The translations under genes were made by a program, and so were the position numbers. Shown here piece after piece: positions 12,381 through 23,760 of a DNA stretch of 64,000 bases. The notes beneath the pieces are model-generated. The model was not told where the DNA came from and made no database searches. It saw nothing but the letters and a program-made list of their open reading frames with translations. This stretch comes from Callipepla californica brunnescens. Taxonomy: Eukaryota; Chordata; Aves; Galliformes; Odontophoridae. The stretch is taken from assembly GCA_023055505.1 (NCBI GenBank), contig JALIRH010000050.1, forward strand, positions 1,364,001-1,428,000. The letters are read 5' to 3'. The first letter of the stretch is position 1. Every line of letters begins with the position of its first letter.

Positions 12381-14205
12381 ACACAGAAAAACAAGCTGGA
12401 TGATTGAATGGAATTTTCCTGGCTGCAATTCATGAATCTATAGCAACCGTGGAAGCTGACTCCTTTACTCCACTTGCCAATAAACTGAATTAAGTCTATA
12501 TAGAAAATGTTTTCTGGCAGAATAATAATTATATGGTGTGTGATTATTATTTTTTTTAATTTAATAATTATACTGATGAAATCTCTGGTGTACATTCACC
12601 TATACAAAGTGCAGCTTATTTTACTTTTTATAACCAAATAAACATACTGTTTTACATTGGAATTACTAGAATTTCATTAAGAGACTTTAAGCAAGCTTAA
12701 AGCGAAAGATCTTGTATACTGTGGCTAAAGTTTGTGATAAATAATGGAGTGGCTTATACTTGTCAAGAAGTTTTGATGAAGCTGAGAATATATTTTGATC
12801 AACTTTATCATAAAATATTCTTGTTGGATTGTTCATTATGCCAAAAACTGTACTCAGTAAAATGTCTGCACTATGAACCATGTTTTTTCTTCAAGTAATG
12901 TTTCACGTTTCTTTACAGCAGAAATAGGGGTTCTAAAGTAGGCCTGTTCCCATACTCAAATTGCATAACTGCTATTGAGGCAAAATGGAGAACAAGCAGA
13001 TTGGGGAGATGGTATTGCAGCCAAAGAAAAGGCCTGTGAAACCTGCTAATTAAAACCGCGCTAATCAGGGTAATATTTGATTTTGGCTTGCCTTGAATGT
13101 GAAGAAACCCACTGAAACAGCATAACTAACAGCAGTAGTTAAGAATGTTTTGATAAGTTGCCAGAGACAGTGTATAAGCAATGTGACCAGCAAAGATACA
13201 AACAAAAATGTGTTTAACTGCATGTAGGAGACATCCAAGTGACAGAAATGGTTATGCAATGATCATAAACAAAGAACAAGATAAGCATTAGGGACTGCAG
13301 GCAGGTAGGGTACCCTGCCAAATATGAAAGGATGACTATCTAAACCAAAACAGGAAAAAGCAGCAACTGTAGCAGATGTGCTTCTCACCAAAGTGAATCT
13401 CAAAATATGAATGGTGAACTAAAATAGAACAGAAGCAGGCTCGTCCTCTAACTTGTCTCATAAAAGATCTTTTAAGTCTGAGCACCTTAGATATGGCTAC
13501 TAGGAACCACAACAGGTACAGCTATCATATGCTAAACATACAGTATCAGCTTCAAACTATTTTACTCTCATAGCTAATTCAGAATTTTTTTTTTTTACTG
13601 ACAGCTAATTTGCTATATGTAGTGATAATGATTAATAATATCAAAACTTTCACACAAATTGTTTTATCAATGAATGAACTTAGTAAAGCTTGATTTCAAA
13701 ATTTAAATAGCTTGATCTGTCAGTTAAGTTCTTAAACATTCCCAGCATGGTAACCGCAAATTCCAAAATGCGCATACACAAACATGTGTAAATACATACA
13801 TATCTGGATAAATTTAGTTCAGAAGTATACCTCCAAAGCACTGTTGTATGAGTACTTTCTTCAGGAAAAATGTGCTTTGACACCAAAATAAAAGGCTCCT
13901 ATAAGGTAAAACAACTGCCCTAGCTTGCCCCTGAACTGAACACACCTCTAGCTGTTTATGGAAAACAAGTACATAATTTCAGGCTACCTTCCTCCTCCTA
14001 CATGTGTTTTCACACAAACCTGTTACCCTGCACAAACCAGAAAAACAGAACGAAAGTCAGGGACATCCTTCTCAATGCAATATAAAGACCTTCAGGAATA
14101 ATTTATCATTCTCTTACAAAAATACATGTTTTATTTGGCGAGTGGAGAATAAAATTACCATTGACTGCCCCAGTTTTCTATTGATAACTCTTAATTACAA
14201 GATAT

Positions 14206-14222
14206 GGGGGGGGAGGGGGGGG
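14206..14222 (+). repeat. G-run G8-A-G8
   Basis: Eight G, one A, then eight G, followed by TAAAAGGG. With the trailing GGG this has enough guanine runs for a G-quadruplex on the plus strand. It is an isolated GC patch in AT-rich DNA. Confidence 0.85.
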
Positions 14223-14869
14223 TAAAAGGGAAAGAAAAGCACTCTGAAGCCGCATGTACAAATTCATTATTTATTTGATGTTTTTAATTTTAGACTCCTA
14301 TTACCAGTGATTTATAAGGAGTGTTATCCTTGAAAATTCACTTGCATGCAGTAGGAAATTATAATGCAATTAAAACTTTCCTCTTTGACGATATCAGTGT
14401 ACATGTTTTATGTATTACTTTAGCAATTTACAAGATCAGAGAAAAGCTCATATCAGCATTTGTACCAGTTAGAAATGAGGCCTGCTTGAGTCAATGGAGC
14501 AAAAGTTTTACTAAGCATAGGGGTCAGAAAATAGGAAAGTAGCACAGAATGCCAGTGTGTTAGAGAGACAACTTCTGGCTAGTCTTTGAATCCTGTTTAC
14601 AGCTAACAGAGTTGAAGGTAAGAATCTGACACTGGGCTTACTGTAAGCTGTGCTTTAACCATTTATCATAAATATATTAAACTTGATTATTGCTCTCACA
14701 TTGAGGCCTGACCACATAGGCAAATCAAATATCTAGACGCTAACTTTCACCTAAGCCTTTTTCGGTGTAACAAATTGAGTGACCTACATCTTATCCCAGT
14801 GCACCCCACAACGACAAGAGGGATAGTTAGATGAAAAACTTATTCCTTTGCATTTTAGGCTAGTTGTGA

Positions 14870-14945
14870 AAATACTAGAATAGAACAGTTTATAAGAACC
14901 TTCAGAGATAGTCTTGTCCAACTGCCTGACTTCGTTACTTTTCCA
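14870..14945 (-). mobile_element. Putative CR1 3'-end scrap (minus)
   Basis: GAACCTTCAGAGATAGTCTT followed by GTCCAACTGCC resembles the complement of the CR1 3' end (ACCTT..AGATCATCTAGTCCAACYGCC). The scrap is short and its tail is not recognisable, so the call is tentative. Confidence 0.4.
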
Positions 14946-15911
14946 TGAGCCTGCTGATAGAATTTGTAGGATGGAAAAGAATATTTAAATACCTAACATT
15001 TCCCATAATATCATCTGTATGCTCACATACATCAAAATACGCATGAAAGAGCTTGATTTGGTAAACTCTCATTTGTATTTCTTCATCCAGGAATCAAGAA
15101 CAGATAAGAAATATTCACTCAAAATCATTGATCTGATTTTTAGATGAGAAGGAAAACATTTGAGAAGTCCGGATAAAACACAAAAAATGGCCATGTGCCA
15201 AAGTATATATGTTTTTTTCTCGTGTTAAGGGAGACATAATTCAGGTTGTTCCTTAATAGCAGAAGTTCGAGAGGCGGAGAAGATATAAGATATGTTTTTC
15301 TCTCAAACATTTCATATTACCTTTTTGAACATTGTTCCAAGTGTATGAGGTGTGCTGAATACTATTTAGAATTGCCTATATTTGCACATTCTTTAACTAG
15401 AAGATTTAAACATCCAGTCTGTTACACTGAGTGTGACCTGCACAACTTGCAAGTTAACTGCCTGTCTTGATACTGTATCAACTTCTTTTGTTGGTGATCA
15501 ACATTTTTTGTTTTTATTCATAGCAGAATTTGTGTTTGAATCAAAATTGTTCATCTTATTTAAAGTCCTAATCTTTGCGAAAGATATGTCAGGAAAGAAT
15601 CCTAATGTCTAATGACAACTGCTTTCATGTTTATCACTTTCAGCATCATATTCAATAGTGGTGCTGCTTGCACAGAAACCTAGTAAACCCATGAACACTG
15701 ACAGTATATTTTCCTGTAAGCAAATAGTTACTTCAGAAGAACCAACTTAGGTTTAGTTTGGAAGGTAATCTCAAGAGAAATAAATGTGCAATCTATATTA
15801 GTAACCGAAGGGCTGGAAACTCAAATAATTCTTCAGTAAGTAGCTCTTAGTCCATTATTTAAGACTCAGAAGTGCTAATTACTGGAATGACTGCCGATTC
15901 GTTTTCTTCTC

Positions 15912-15938
15912 TGTGTGTGTGTGTGTGTGTGTGTGTGT
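15912..15938 (+). repeat. (TG)13 microsatellite
   Basis: An uninterrupted TG dinucleotide run of 27 bases, flanked by CTTCTC on the left and TATAG on the right. Probably length-variable between individuals. Confidence 0.95.
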
Positions 15939-16009
15939 ATAGTTACAGATAAAAGAGGCAGAAGGGCTAGAAAGAAAGGAAAAAAGCAAGCATAGTAGGA
16001 AAAAAGCAT

Positions 16010-16330
16010 TCACTGAACAGCTATATTGGCAGAGGAATGGAGCATAAAATTGCAACAGTTTTTAGGAGGCACTTTCATAAGTTTAAAGGGCTGAAAACAT
16101 GGAGCCAGATGATTTTGAAATTGCACTGCATGGATTTTCCAGATACCTGAAGGAAGTTTGGCACAGACTGCTGAACTATTGTACTGTGCTAATTGCAGCA
16201 GATTGGTCTGTGTCAACTATTTTGTTGGGTCTGCACTCTCACATTAGCCTTGTTGACTTTATAAATTGTTTTAAGATCTACAGCTGCTATCAACATTTGT
16301 TTAATAGACAATATTTCTCCTAGACAAGAT
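16010..16330. promoter_or_regulatory. Possible conserved noncoding element
   Basis: About 320 bases with no simple sequence or repeat-family resemblance and with open frames on both strands (plus 16099-16323, minus 16216-16010). It contains GCTAATTGCAGCAGATT near 16187 and CACATTAGCC near 16240, the kind of TAAT-containing motifs common in developmental enhancers. Overlapping frames on both strands argue for low stop density rather than coding. The regulatory call is inference only. Confidence 0.25.
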
Positions 16331-18039
16331 ACATTCCAGCAATCATGTCAAATATTTGGAACTGGAATCCAAACAGCCAGTGTTTACTAATGGCTATGCT
16401 GGTGAATACAAGTAGAGTTTTAACCTATTATACCTCCTTCCACTCAACACAGTAGTGTTTGCATAGATAAGAAAATTTCTGCTTCTTGAAATCTAAGGAT
16501 AGCCTATACAGTTAGGGTGTGTGGACTTTTTTGTTTGTTTGTTTATTTGTTTTCCTTGTTTTGTTTTGTTTTCTTAACTCTTTCCATCTGCATATTTCTT
16601 GTGATAATTGTGGGGGAGCTGCATAATCAGTATGATCTCAATCACCAGCACAAACTACTGAAACTCCTTTTAGCAAAAAGAGTTAAAATATAAGCTATGT
16701 TAATCAGTACTGGCTCTAGAATGATAAATGAAAGTAGAGGAAAAGGGAAGAAGAGTTTAGAAAGAGCTGGAGCTGTTTTTATTACCAAAATCTCAAGAGA
16801 GAGAGGGAGTACGTGCATTCAAGCTCTTCCCAGGCAAATCTGAACTTCTCAGAGAGACTCTGGCCTCTTGACGTGATCAATGAAGATCTCTTTTTCTGCC
16901 TGCCCTTTTCATTCCATATTATTAATGAAATACTGATCCCTGTCAAAAAAATAAACACACATGGGATCATGAGAAAAAGTATTAATAGAATAAAAAAATC
17001 TGCTCTGAGGAAAAAATAAAATGATTGTGATGCTTTGATTTGGAATCTGTATAAATAATGGAAGCAATAAGCATACAACAAGGACTAAGAAAAATGGATT
17101 TTTCTATTTATGCTCTTTAATCACAGATTTAAAAGCATTTATTTAAGCAAAAAACTGACAGTGGAAAACACTTTATAACGTAATGTTTCAAAAGTCCTTA
17201 TAACTTATTGCTACAAACAAAACCAAGCAGTTGTGTATTAGACATCTTTTTTATGTTATGAAATAATTTGGAAAATTGGAAAGTATGACTCTTGCAACTT
17301 CAAAACAAAATACAAATACACATTACTTCCATACAGATGTATGCACCTGTTGATATAACTTCAAGAAAATGGGAAACGTCTTAATCCTCAGGTCGTATTA
17401 ATACCCAAATCCTTGAAGCTATACTTTCAATACTTTAAATGCATCAATAAAGGTAGGATTTGATAAGAGGGGACGTTTAGTATTCTCAGAATAAATTTCC
17501 TTGCTGCAAATGACAGAAAGAATTATATTCCTATATCTGTACATAGATATCTGCAAACCTTTGAGCAATTCTTTCTCTGTTAAAGCATTTAATTTTGTCT
17601 GGTTCTGTGGCATCTTTCCTCCTATCATGGAAAGTTGTTTAGATATTTTTGGTGGCTGTTAAAATATTGAACTATTTTTTTTGGCCAGTTCTTTTCATTT
17701 TAGCATCTTCCTCTCTAAAGTATTATGCTTTTTTTTTTTTTTGGTTTGTTTGTTTTGTTTGTTGGTTTTTTTTTTGAGATATTTGCTTTTCTAAATATTA
17801 AACCTAAGGCATTTGTACACCATTGGTGTTTTCATAGCTTTTCATAAATAAGCTCTGTGTAAAAAACATGTAATTTTTTTGTCAAATATGTCTCTGGAGG
17901 CTACAGGTATGTAACATATATTCTATATATGGATTCCTTACCTTAGTATGCTAATTGGATAGCATCTGCAACAGACAGGGAAGTCTCTGACAAACTTAAA
18001 AGCAAATGATATCTCAAAATACAACTCTAATTTTGTGAA

Positions 18040-18778
18040 ATTGAGAAATGAAGTTCTGAAGATACTGACAGATGTGATTGCCAAGCCACTCTCCGTCATA
18101 TTTGAAAAATCATGGCTATCAGATGAGGTCCTTGGTGACTAGAAAAAGGGAAATATCACTCCCGCTCTTAAGAAAGGAAGAACTGGGAAACTACATGTCA
18201 GTGAGCCTGAAGTATGTGCCTGAAAAGACTGTAGAGTTGATCCTTCTGGAAGCTGTGTTAAGGCATGTGTGAGATAACATGTTTTGAAACAGCCAGCGTG
18301 GCTTCACCGAGGGCAGGCTTTACCTGACCAGTGGCTATAGGTGGCCTATGATGGAGTGACAGTGTCAGGGATAAATAAAGGGCAATTGACATTGTCTATC
18401 TGGACCTGAGCAAAGCCTTTCACATAGTTCTGCGCCACATCCTCATCTCTAAACTGTGGAGATTGAAGATCGGACTATTTGGTGGATTAGGAACTGGTTT
18501 GATTGCTGTAGCTAGAGGGTTGCTATCTGCTTCTCTGTGTCTGAGTAGAGGCTGGTGACAAGTGATAACTTTTTCAGTGGCTCAGGCAGTAGGATTGAGA
18601 GCAGCCTCCACAAGTTTGTGGATGACACCAAGCTGAGTGGTGCAGCCGATGCAACAGAGGGAAGGAATATCATCCCAAGGGACCTGAACAAGCTTGGAAA
18701 GTAGGATTCAACAAGGCCAGGTGCAGAGGGGTTGGAAACAGATGGTCTTTCTGGCAACCTAAGCCATTTTATGATTCT
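18040..18778 (+). mobile_element. CR1 LINE fragment (plus), RT region joined to 3' tail
   Basis: Starts in the CR1 reverse transcriptase at CCAAGCCACTCTCC (18082). Frames can be followed through a segment reading LGNYMSVSLKYVPEKTVE.ILLEAVLRHV at about 18185-18272, then GFTEGRL, then DIVYLDLSKAF (about 18390). At 18601-18660 comes CCTCCACAAGTTTGTGGATG (the KFVDDTKLSG block). At about 18720 the sequence jumps from the TTCAACAAGGCCAGGTGCAGA block to the extreme 3' end (GGGTTGGAAACAGATGGTCT) and the tail TTATGATTCTATT. Roughly 600 bases of a normal copy are therefore missing by internal deletion. A second, smaller deletion near 18570 is shared with the copy at 32.1 kb. Stops and frameshifts make it inactive. 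Confidence 0.88.
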
Positions 18779-21589
18779 ATTAAAATTGTTGTGACTGGAT
18801 ATGATTAATAGTTATTATTTACAATAATGATTTATCTCAGTGACCTACTGTTTTTGTGGACACTATACTTTTTGGGTACAGCTTTTTAGATACTTTATCG
18901 GAATATAAATATTACTAGTCTCACCTTTATGAATTAATACACAGAATATACGTATGTTTGTTTGTATATAATGTATTGCTCTTCCTATCTGTTGTAAATG
19001 ATGTGTAATACTGAAAATAGTTTTGTAGTACTAATGAGTACCTAAGTCATGTTTTACAGAAACTAGTAAGTTTTGAAGAGATAGTGAAGCAATGTGCTTA
19101 AAATAAAAAATCAATATTCTTGTCATGGAAGGAAATTCAGGCAGTTAACTATAGTAACTAGGCATAGTATAGTCTCAGATATGTTCAGTTTGAGTGACAA
19201 AACAACTGAATATTCAAAAATGAAGTTAGAGGTTATAGCTTGTCTGAACTGTAAGGGGAAAAAAGAATTCTATTGGGTATTTCAAACAGGTATAGCTTCT
19301 TCAATGAGAATGTAATTGAATCTAGCTGTTCTTTTTAATCACAATCATATTATTTTTTTTTTGAGCTCTGTTTTGAAGATTACTGTATGCTGAAAACACA
19401 CAAAGATGCCCATCTGTGTTGACTTTGATAAATGTGCTTTAATTTAGGTTCATATTCTCTGAGACAAAGTTTGCATTAGCAGGAGCTCTGCTCCACCCTG
19501 CAATGTACATGTGACTGTCTACATCCATACCTTTGCAGGAAAGAGCTTGGACTCACCAATCATACCGAAATCCCTAGCTTCCTGCTACTAATTAATGTGC
19601 ATACATAACTTTATTTGCTACACTTACTACTCAGGCCTTCAGCATGTTACATGTGAAGAGAAAACCTCAGTTCTCTCAATAGCAGACATCATTTCAGTGT
19701 AAAACCTCAGGGAAAAAGCTAGCAAAAGGATGCTTTAGTCAATATTATTAGTAACTAGAGGCCGAACTACCTCCTTCCCCCTGTACCTCAGACACACACA
19801 CACACAACCATACTCTCCTCTAAATTTATGGAAGGGTGCTGAAAACTTATTGACAAAGCAGCTACTATTTTCTAGTTATGTGGGGTGCTTCAGAGGTGCT
19901 TGTGGTTACATCCTGGCTCTCTTCTGGAAATGAGATGTACTATTCTGTGGAGTGGCATTTCCTATTTTTAAGACATCCAGCAGCAGTTGAAGAACTTTTT
20001 CTGATAGGAAAATGGTATCTTTGATGTTTAGTACTGGGATCTGGATTTCAGTCTGCATTATGGTCAGTCAACTTATATTCTTACTATGGTGTAAGAACCG
20101 TTGTCAAAACATCAGTGACTGTATTTGCTGTTTTTCCAATGTGGCAGTCATAGCTGTCATTAAGATTCCAATCAGATGTTTAAGAGGCTTCTAACGTTGT
20201 AAGCAGCAAGGATACGCAGGATGTAAAAGTGATTTTGTAGGCCCTAATGCCTAACACTTGTGATATGAGGGGTTTGTACTTTATTTGCTTATCTAACCAA
20301 GGCTTTCTAGCATTAAGGCACCAAGACACAATCATGTATTATGCATTTTAACTCACTTTCTCTTACTTTCACTCATTCAACACTACTTTTCAAAAGTTAG
20401 TTATACTCTTTTAGGATGGCCACAAATTTAGAAAATTATATTTTTATTTAGGATTTTGTACACTTAATTGGGGGAAAAAAAAAGAAAAGAGATTGAGTAT
20501 GCTGGTTTATTTGCTAACTTCAGTGAGTTTTCGACTGGGGCAATGAATTTTGGATATCAGTTGTCACAGAAATATTTTTACAGGTTGAACTTAAAGTAAA
20601 AACATGTCTCTCTAGTTTGAAATCACATGTCAGCTTGTCAAGCTGCATCATGCACTAAATTGAAGTACTGAGGAGCACTGTTCCCTTCAATAAATCCCTA
20701 ATTTGTTCTGGTCTTCTTTGCATGCAGCATGAATCACCTTCTCTTTTCATCACTTTCAAACAGTGATCTCTCTCACTCCCTTCCATGATCTGTTTTAACT
20801 AGATTCAGCCAGGCCATGTGATGTCCAGACTGTTCATTGCTATTCATCAGTTGCTTCTTGGTATAACTTCTCACATTCCTAATAGTCATTCTAAATGCTT
20901 TCCCTCCTTCTTGGCACAAAGGATGTCCCTTATATCTTGGAATGTCACACTGCCCATACATTTTCTGTTCTGGACTTCATCTCACAGGAAGTGACAGTAA
21001 CTTCTCAGACAAGAGGAAATAAAAATAAGAAGTCTCTCAGAAAAGTTTGGCCTTTTGAACACTTCAAACGCATCTGTTGTTTTAACAGTATTTCAATGTA
21101 TATGTAGCAGTGAGCTATAGGGAAACATATGCCAACAAGTGCATTGCATGCCAGAACGAAACTGAAAAGGCAGCAATATCGCGCTGCTTTACTCCTTCAG
21201 GGTTCCCTGAAGTAAGTATTATGGGGTAACTCATGCCAATGTGACCTTCTGTAGTCAAGCAATTCAATAATGTTTATCTAATTATTTGAGAGGAGCTCTT
21301 CAGGTTTTGGAAAGACTGCACTTCAATAAGAAATGCACATGGTTTTCTTGTCATGAAATAGTCTACTTAGGAAAAAAAAGTCTCCTCACTATCCTGCTGG
21401 TTACAGTATTATAGCCTGATAGTCTAATGAAATCTAAACAAATTGAAGAAGTAACCTTTTGGTTTGAGCCCATTGCATTCATGAAAAATATTGGTAAATG
21501 TAACATTAGCTACATTATTTATTTAATCATGTGCAAACTCTTCTCTGTAACAGATGTCTTCTGCCTTTTTACCTTTGTCACTCTGAAAT
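18779..21589. other. Unique AT-rich noncoding DNA
   Basis: Nothing recognisable as a gene or repeat family. There is a short AC run near 19792-19806 and an A-run near 20474-20483. Open frames are at most 79 codons with no family resemblance. Confidence 0.55.
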
Positions 21590-21940
21590 TAGATAATTGC
21601 AGGGGTTGGAAGGGACATCAATTGATCAAGTCCAACCTCCTAGCTAAAGTAGGTTCCCTACAATAGGTTGCACCCACCAGATGGGTCTTGAATATTTTCA
21701 TAGAAGGAGACTCCACAACCTGTTCCATTGCTGTCACTCTCACTGTAAAGTGGTTTTTCTGCATGTTAGTATGGAACTTCCTATATTGAAGTTTTAGGCC
21801 ATTTCTACTTGTCCTATTACTATATGCTACTGAGAAGAGCTTGATCTCATCCATTTGCCTCCCAACTCTCTCTAGATATTTATGAATTTTAATCAGGTTC
21901 CTCCTCAGTCTTCTTTTTCCCAGGTTGATAATTCAGGCAT
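21590..21940 (-). mobile_element. CR1 LINE 3' fragment (minus)
   Basis: The plus strand begins with the complement of the CR1 3' end (GGGGTTGGAAGGGACATCAA, then CAAGTCCAACCTCCTAGC). Read on the minus strand it encodes the CR1 ORF2 C-terminal segment SRNGLKL..RKFH, then NHFTVRV (about 21800-21720), with a weakened match afterwards. The right end fades after the TTCCTCCTCAGTCTTCTTTT block near 21935. The copy is 5'-truncated and carries substitutions relative to younger copies. Confidence 0.88.
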
Positions 21941-23099
21941 GTGAGCAGTAGAAGTTCATTTCTATCTGCCGACCCTACATTAAGGCTCTGTTTAATTTTT
22001 CCTGTGTTCCCCTGGAAAAGCAGCTAAGAAATTCATAGATGTGTGCCAGCCTAAGACATCGGTAACAGAAATGTGCTTGATAAGTGACAGTTGTTGCTTA
22101 TCCAGTGACTGGGGCCTGAGGATGACTGTTGCTCACAGTACCTATGTGCTTGGCTTAATATTCTCTTCCAGATCTGTCAGGAGAAAGAAAGGAGGGCAAA
22201 TATATTAGGATTTCCTAGAATATGAAGATATGAAACAGGATTCACTGTTAGCCACCTACAGTCTGCTGATGCACTAACCACTGGCCATTCTTTGGAACTC
22301 ACTGTTTGTGTCCTGTGGCTGCTTCATCCCTTTGCAACTTTCACTTTGAGATTGTTTCAGTAAACAGAATTGGGCAGAGGGGGAAAACACACCAGTAGAC
22401 ATGTTAGGAATTCTGGAGTCTCAATGAGCAAAGAAATTATAAAAGAAACTTGAAATTGCAGTTCTGCATCTTTCTGATGAAGGTCCATTAACTACAGTAA
22501 CAGAAGGAGATGGAGACTGCTCTGTAGATGAGGTAAGTGTTTCAGGATGAGCTGTAGTACATTTTTCTAGCTAAAGCGGACTACTCTGGACTCTGGTTTA
22601 TCAAAAGCCTAGACTGGGTATCTGAGACCATTGAGAGGCTAATGTTTGTGTGTGAGATTGCTCACAAAGACACTCACTTTTCAGGAAACACATCTAGCAT
22701 TAAGGTACAGCTCCTGCTGGTTTACTGTCCACAGTGCAGGGATTTGGATTTTCTATTTCAGCACACTAAATACTTACTCTGGGTAAGGCTTGTTATTCCT
22801 TACCCAGAGCTGCTCTACATCTAGAAGGCATGGCTGCTTCAATGGGATCCAAAAGCTCCAGGCAGAGCCTAGAGGCATTAGTGAAGGACTCTTAATTCTG
22901 ATACTGCTCATGGAAGCACCATGTTCAGAAGCAAAGTGGTGTTATTGTTGTGCTGTTGCTGCTTACTCTTGTACTGCTTAAGGTGTATAAGGAAAAATAA
23001 AAATGGTCCAGTGGACTTTCTGAAGGATTTTCAGGAACTGATCTTCTTTATAGCAAATTTGTCTGTGCCTCTTTTGTGAATAGTAGCTCTGGTGAGGAC
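21941..23099. other. Noncoding DNA, one weak exon candidate
   Basis: No gene or repeat family is recognised. A plus-strand segment at 22462-22532 is flanked by an AG and by GTAAGT and is open in one frame; it is discussed as a weak finding. Composition is somewhat less AT-rich than elsewhere. Confidence 0.5.
22462..22532 (+). other. Weak candidate exon (splice-site-bounded, open)
   Basis: Preceded by TTGAAATTGCAG and followed by a good donor, GAG|GTAAGTGT. One frame is open for the whole 71 bases (reads LHLSDEGPLTTVTEGD...). The acceptor lacks a pyrimidine tract, which weakens the call. I recognise no protein family. Chance occurrence is quite likely. Confidence 0.12.
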
Positions 23100-23760
23100 A
23101 TGGATGCCCAATCTTTTTTCTTGGCTGGGCCACACTGAGTGAAGAGGAATTGTCTAGGGCTACGTATATGTATCTTGCACCAGAAATATTGCCTCCTATT
23201 TATTTCTGTGGAAACTACAAAAGGTACGAGCAGTACAATAACACTATTTAATAGAGCACATTCTCAGCACCAGGATACAGTCAACACCATTAGCTATTCA
23301 TTTTTCCCTGCCATGAATAGGAGCCTGCATGCCACACTCATAAAAATTTGCACCAGCACAGGTGAACCATTGTTACTACTGCTGAAACCCACCACCTGCC
23401 CCCTCACTGGGCTCACATTCACTGCACGGTCTCCATAAATGTTTAGTGAGTGTCAGTGAATGTCAATGCATGCAATTGTTTTCTGCATGGAGGAATTCAT
23501 TTCCCAGCCTTTAGCTTCAAATCGACTTCCATGTCAGATGAAGATCTGTTAGACTGCCCCTCTGCTGCCATCTATTGCACAGCAACAAAATGGAAGGGAA
23601 TATTGATGGCGAAGTTCAATCTCTACTGCCGTACCACCAACATCTGCCTGGTTTGATGGCAGTGACTGCAACTCTTACTGAGCTCACAAGTTGTTCGTCA
23701 GAGATTTTTGATGAAATTTTACTCTTCCAGTTCTTCATCCTTGAAAACAGTTGTTCATAA
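23100..23760 (-). pseudogene. Internally deleted mariner-like DNA transposon (minus)
   Basis: Read on the minus strand, about 23515-23390 translates, with frameshifts, to a mariner-type N-terminal helix-turn-helix segment. It has a match to the family pattern EFLHAEK..P.DIHR, then NIYGDRAVNVSPVR and VV. Immediately after (about 23350-23290) come remnants resembling the extreme transposase C-terminus (FYE.GMQ.L.HRW.K.IANGGDY). The catalytic DDD core between them is absent, so this is a non-autonomous, internally deleted copy. The AT-rich 3' part (about 23290-23110), with a segment meaning AATAAATAGGAGGCAATA on the minus strand, matches what I remember of a multi-copy chicken repeat. Terminal inverted repeats and the TA target duplication were not pinned down. 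Stops and frameshifts rule out a functional product. Confidence 0.58.

Larger units (their letters stand above)
12381..18039. other. Unique AT-rich noncoding DNA
   Basis: No confident gene. The stretch contains a small putative CR1 scrap (14870-14945), a G-run (14206-14222), a (TG)13 microsatellite (15912-15938), TTTG runs near 16529-16560 and 17742-17768, and a candidate noncoding element at 16010-16330. Open frames reach 99 codons at most (minus strand, 17081-16782), and that one is a hydrophobic translation of AT-rich DNA with no recognisable domain. Confidence 0.55.

Noticed and set aside
16782..17081. 99-codon minus-strand frame with two hydrophobic stretches
   Set aside because: Hydrophobicity follows from T-rich codons. 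No start context, no family resemblance and no splice framework.
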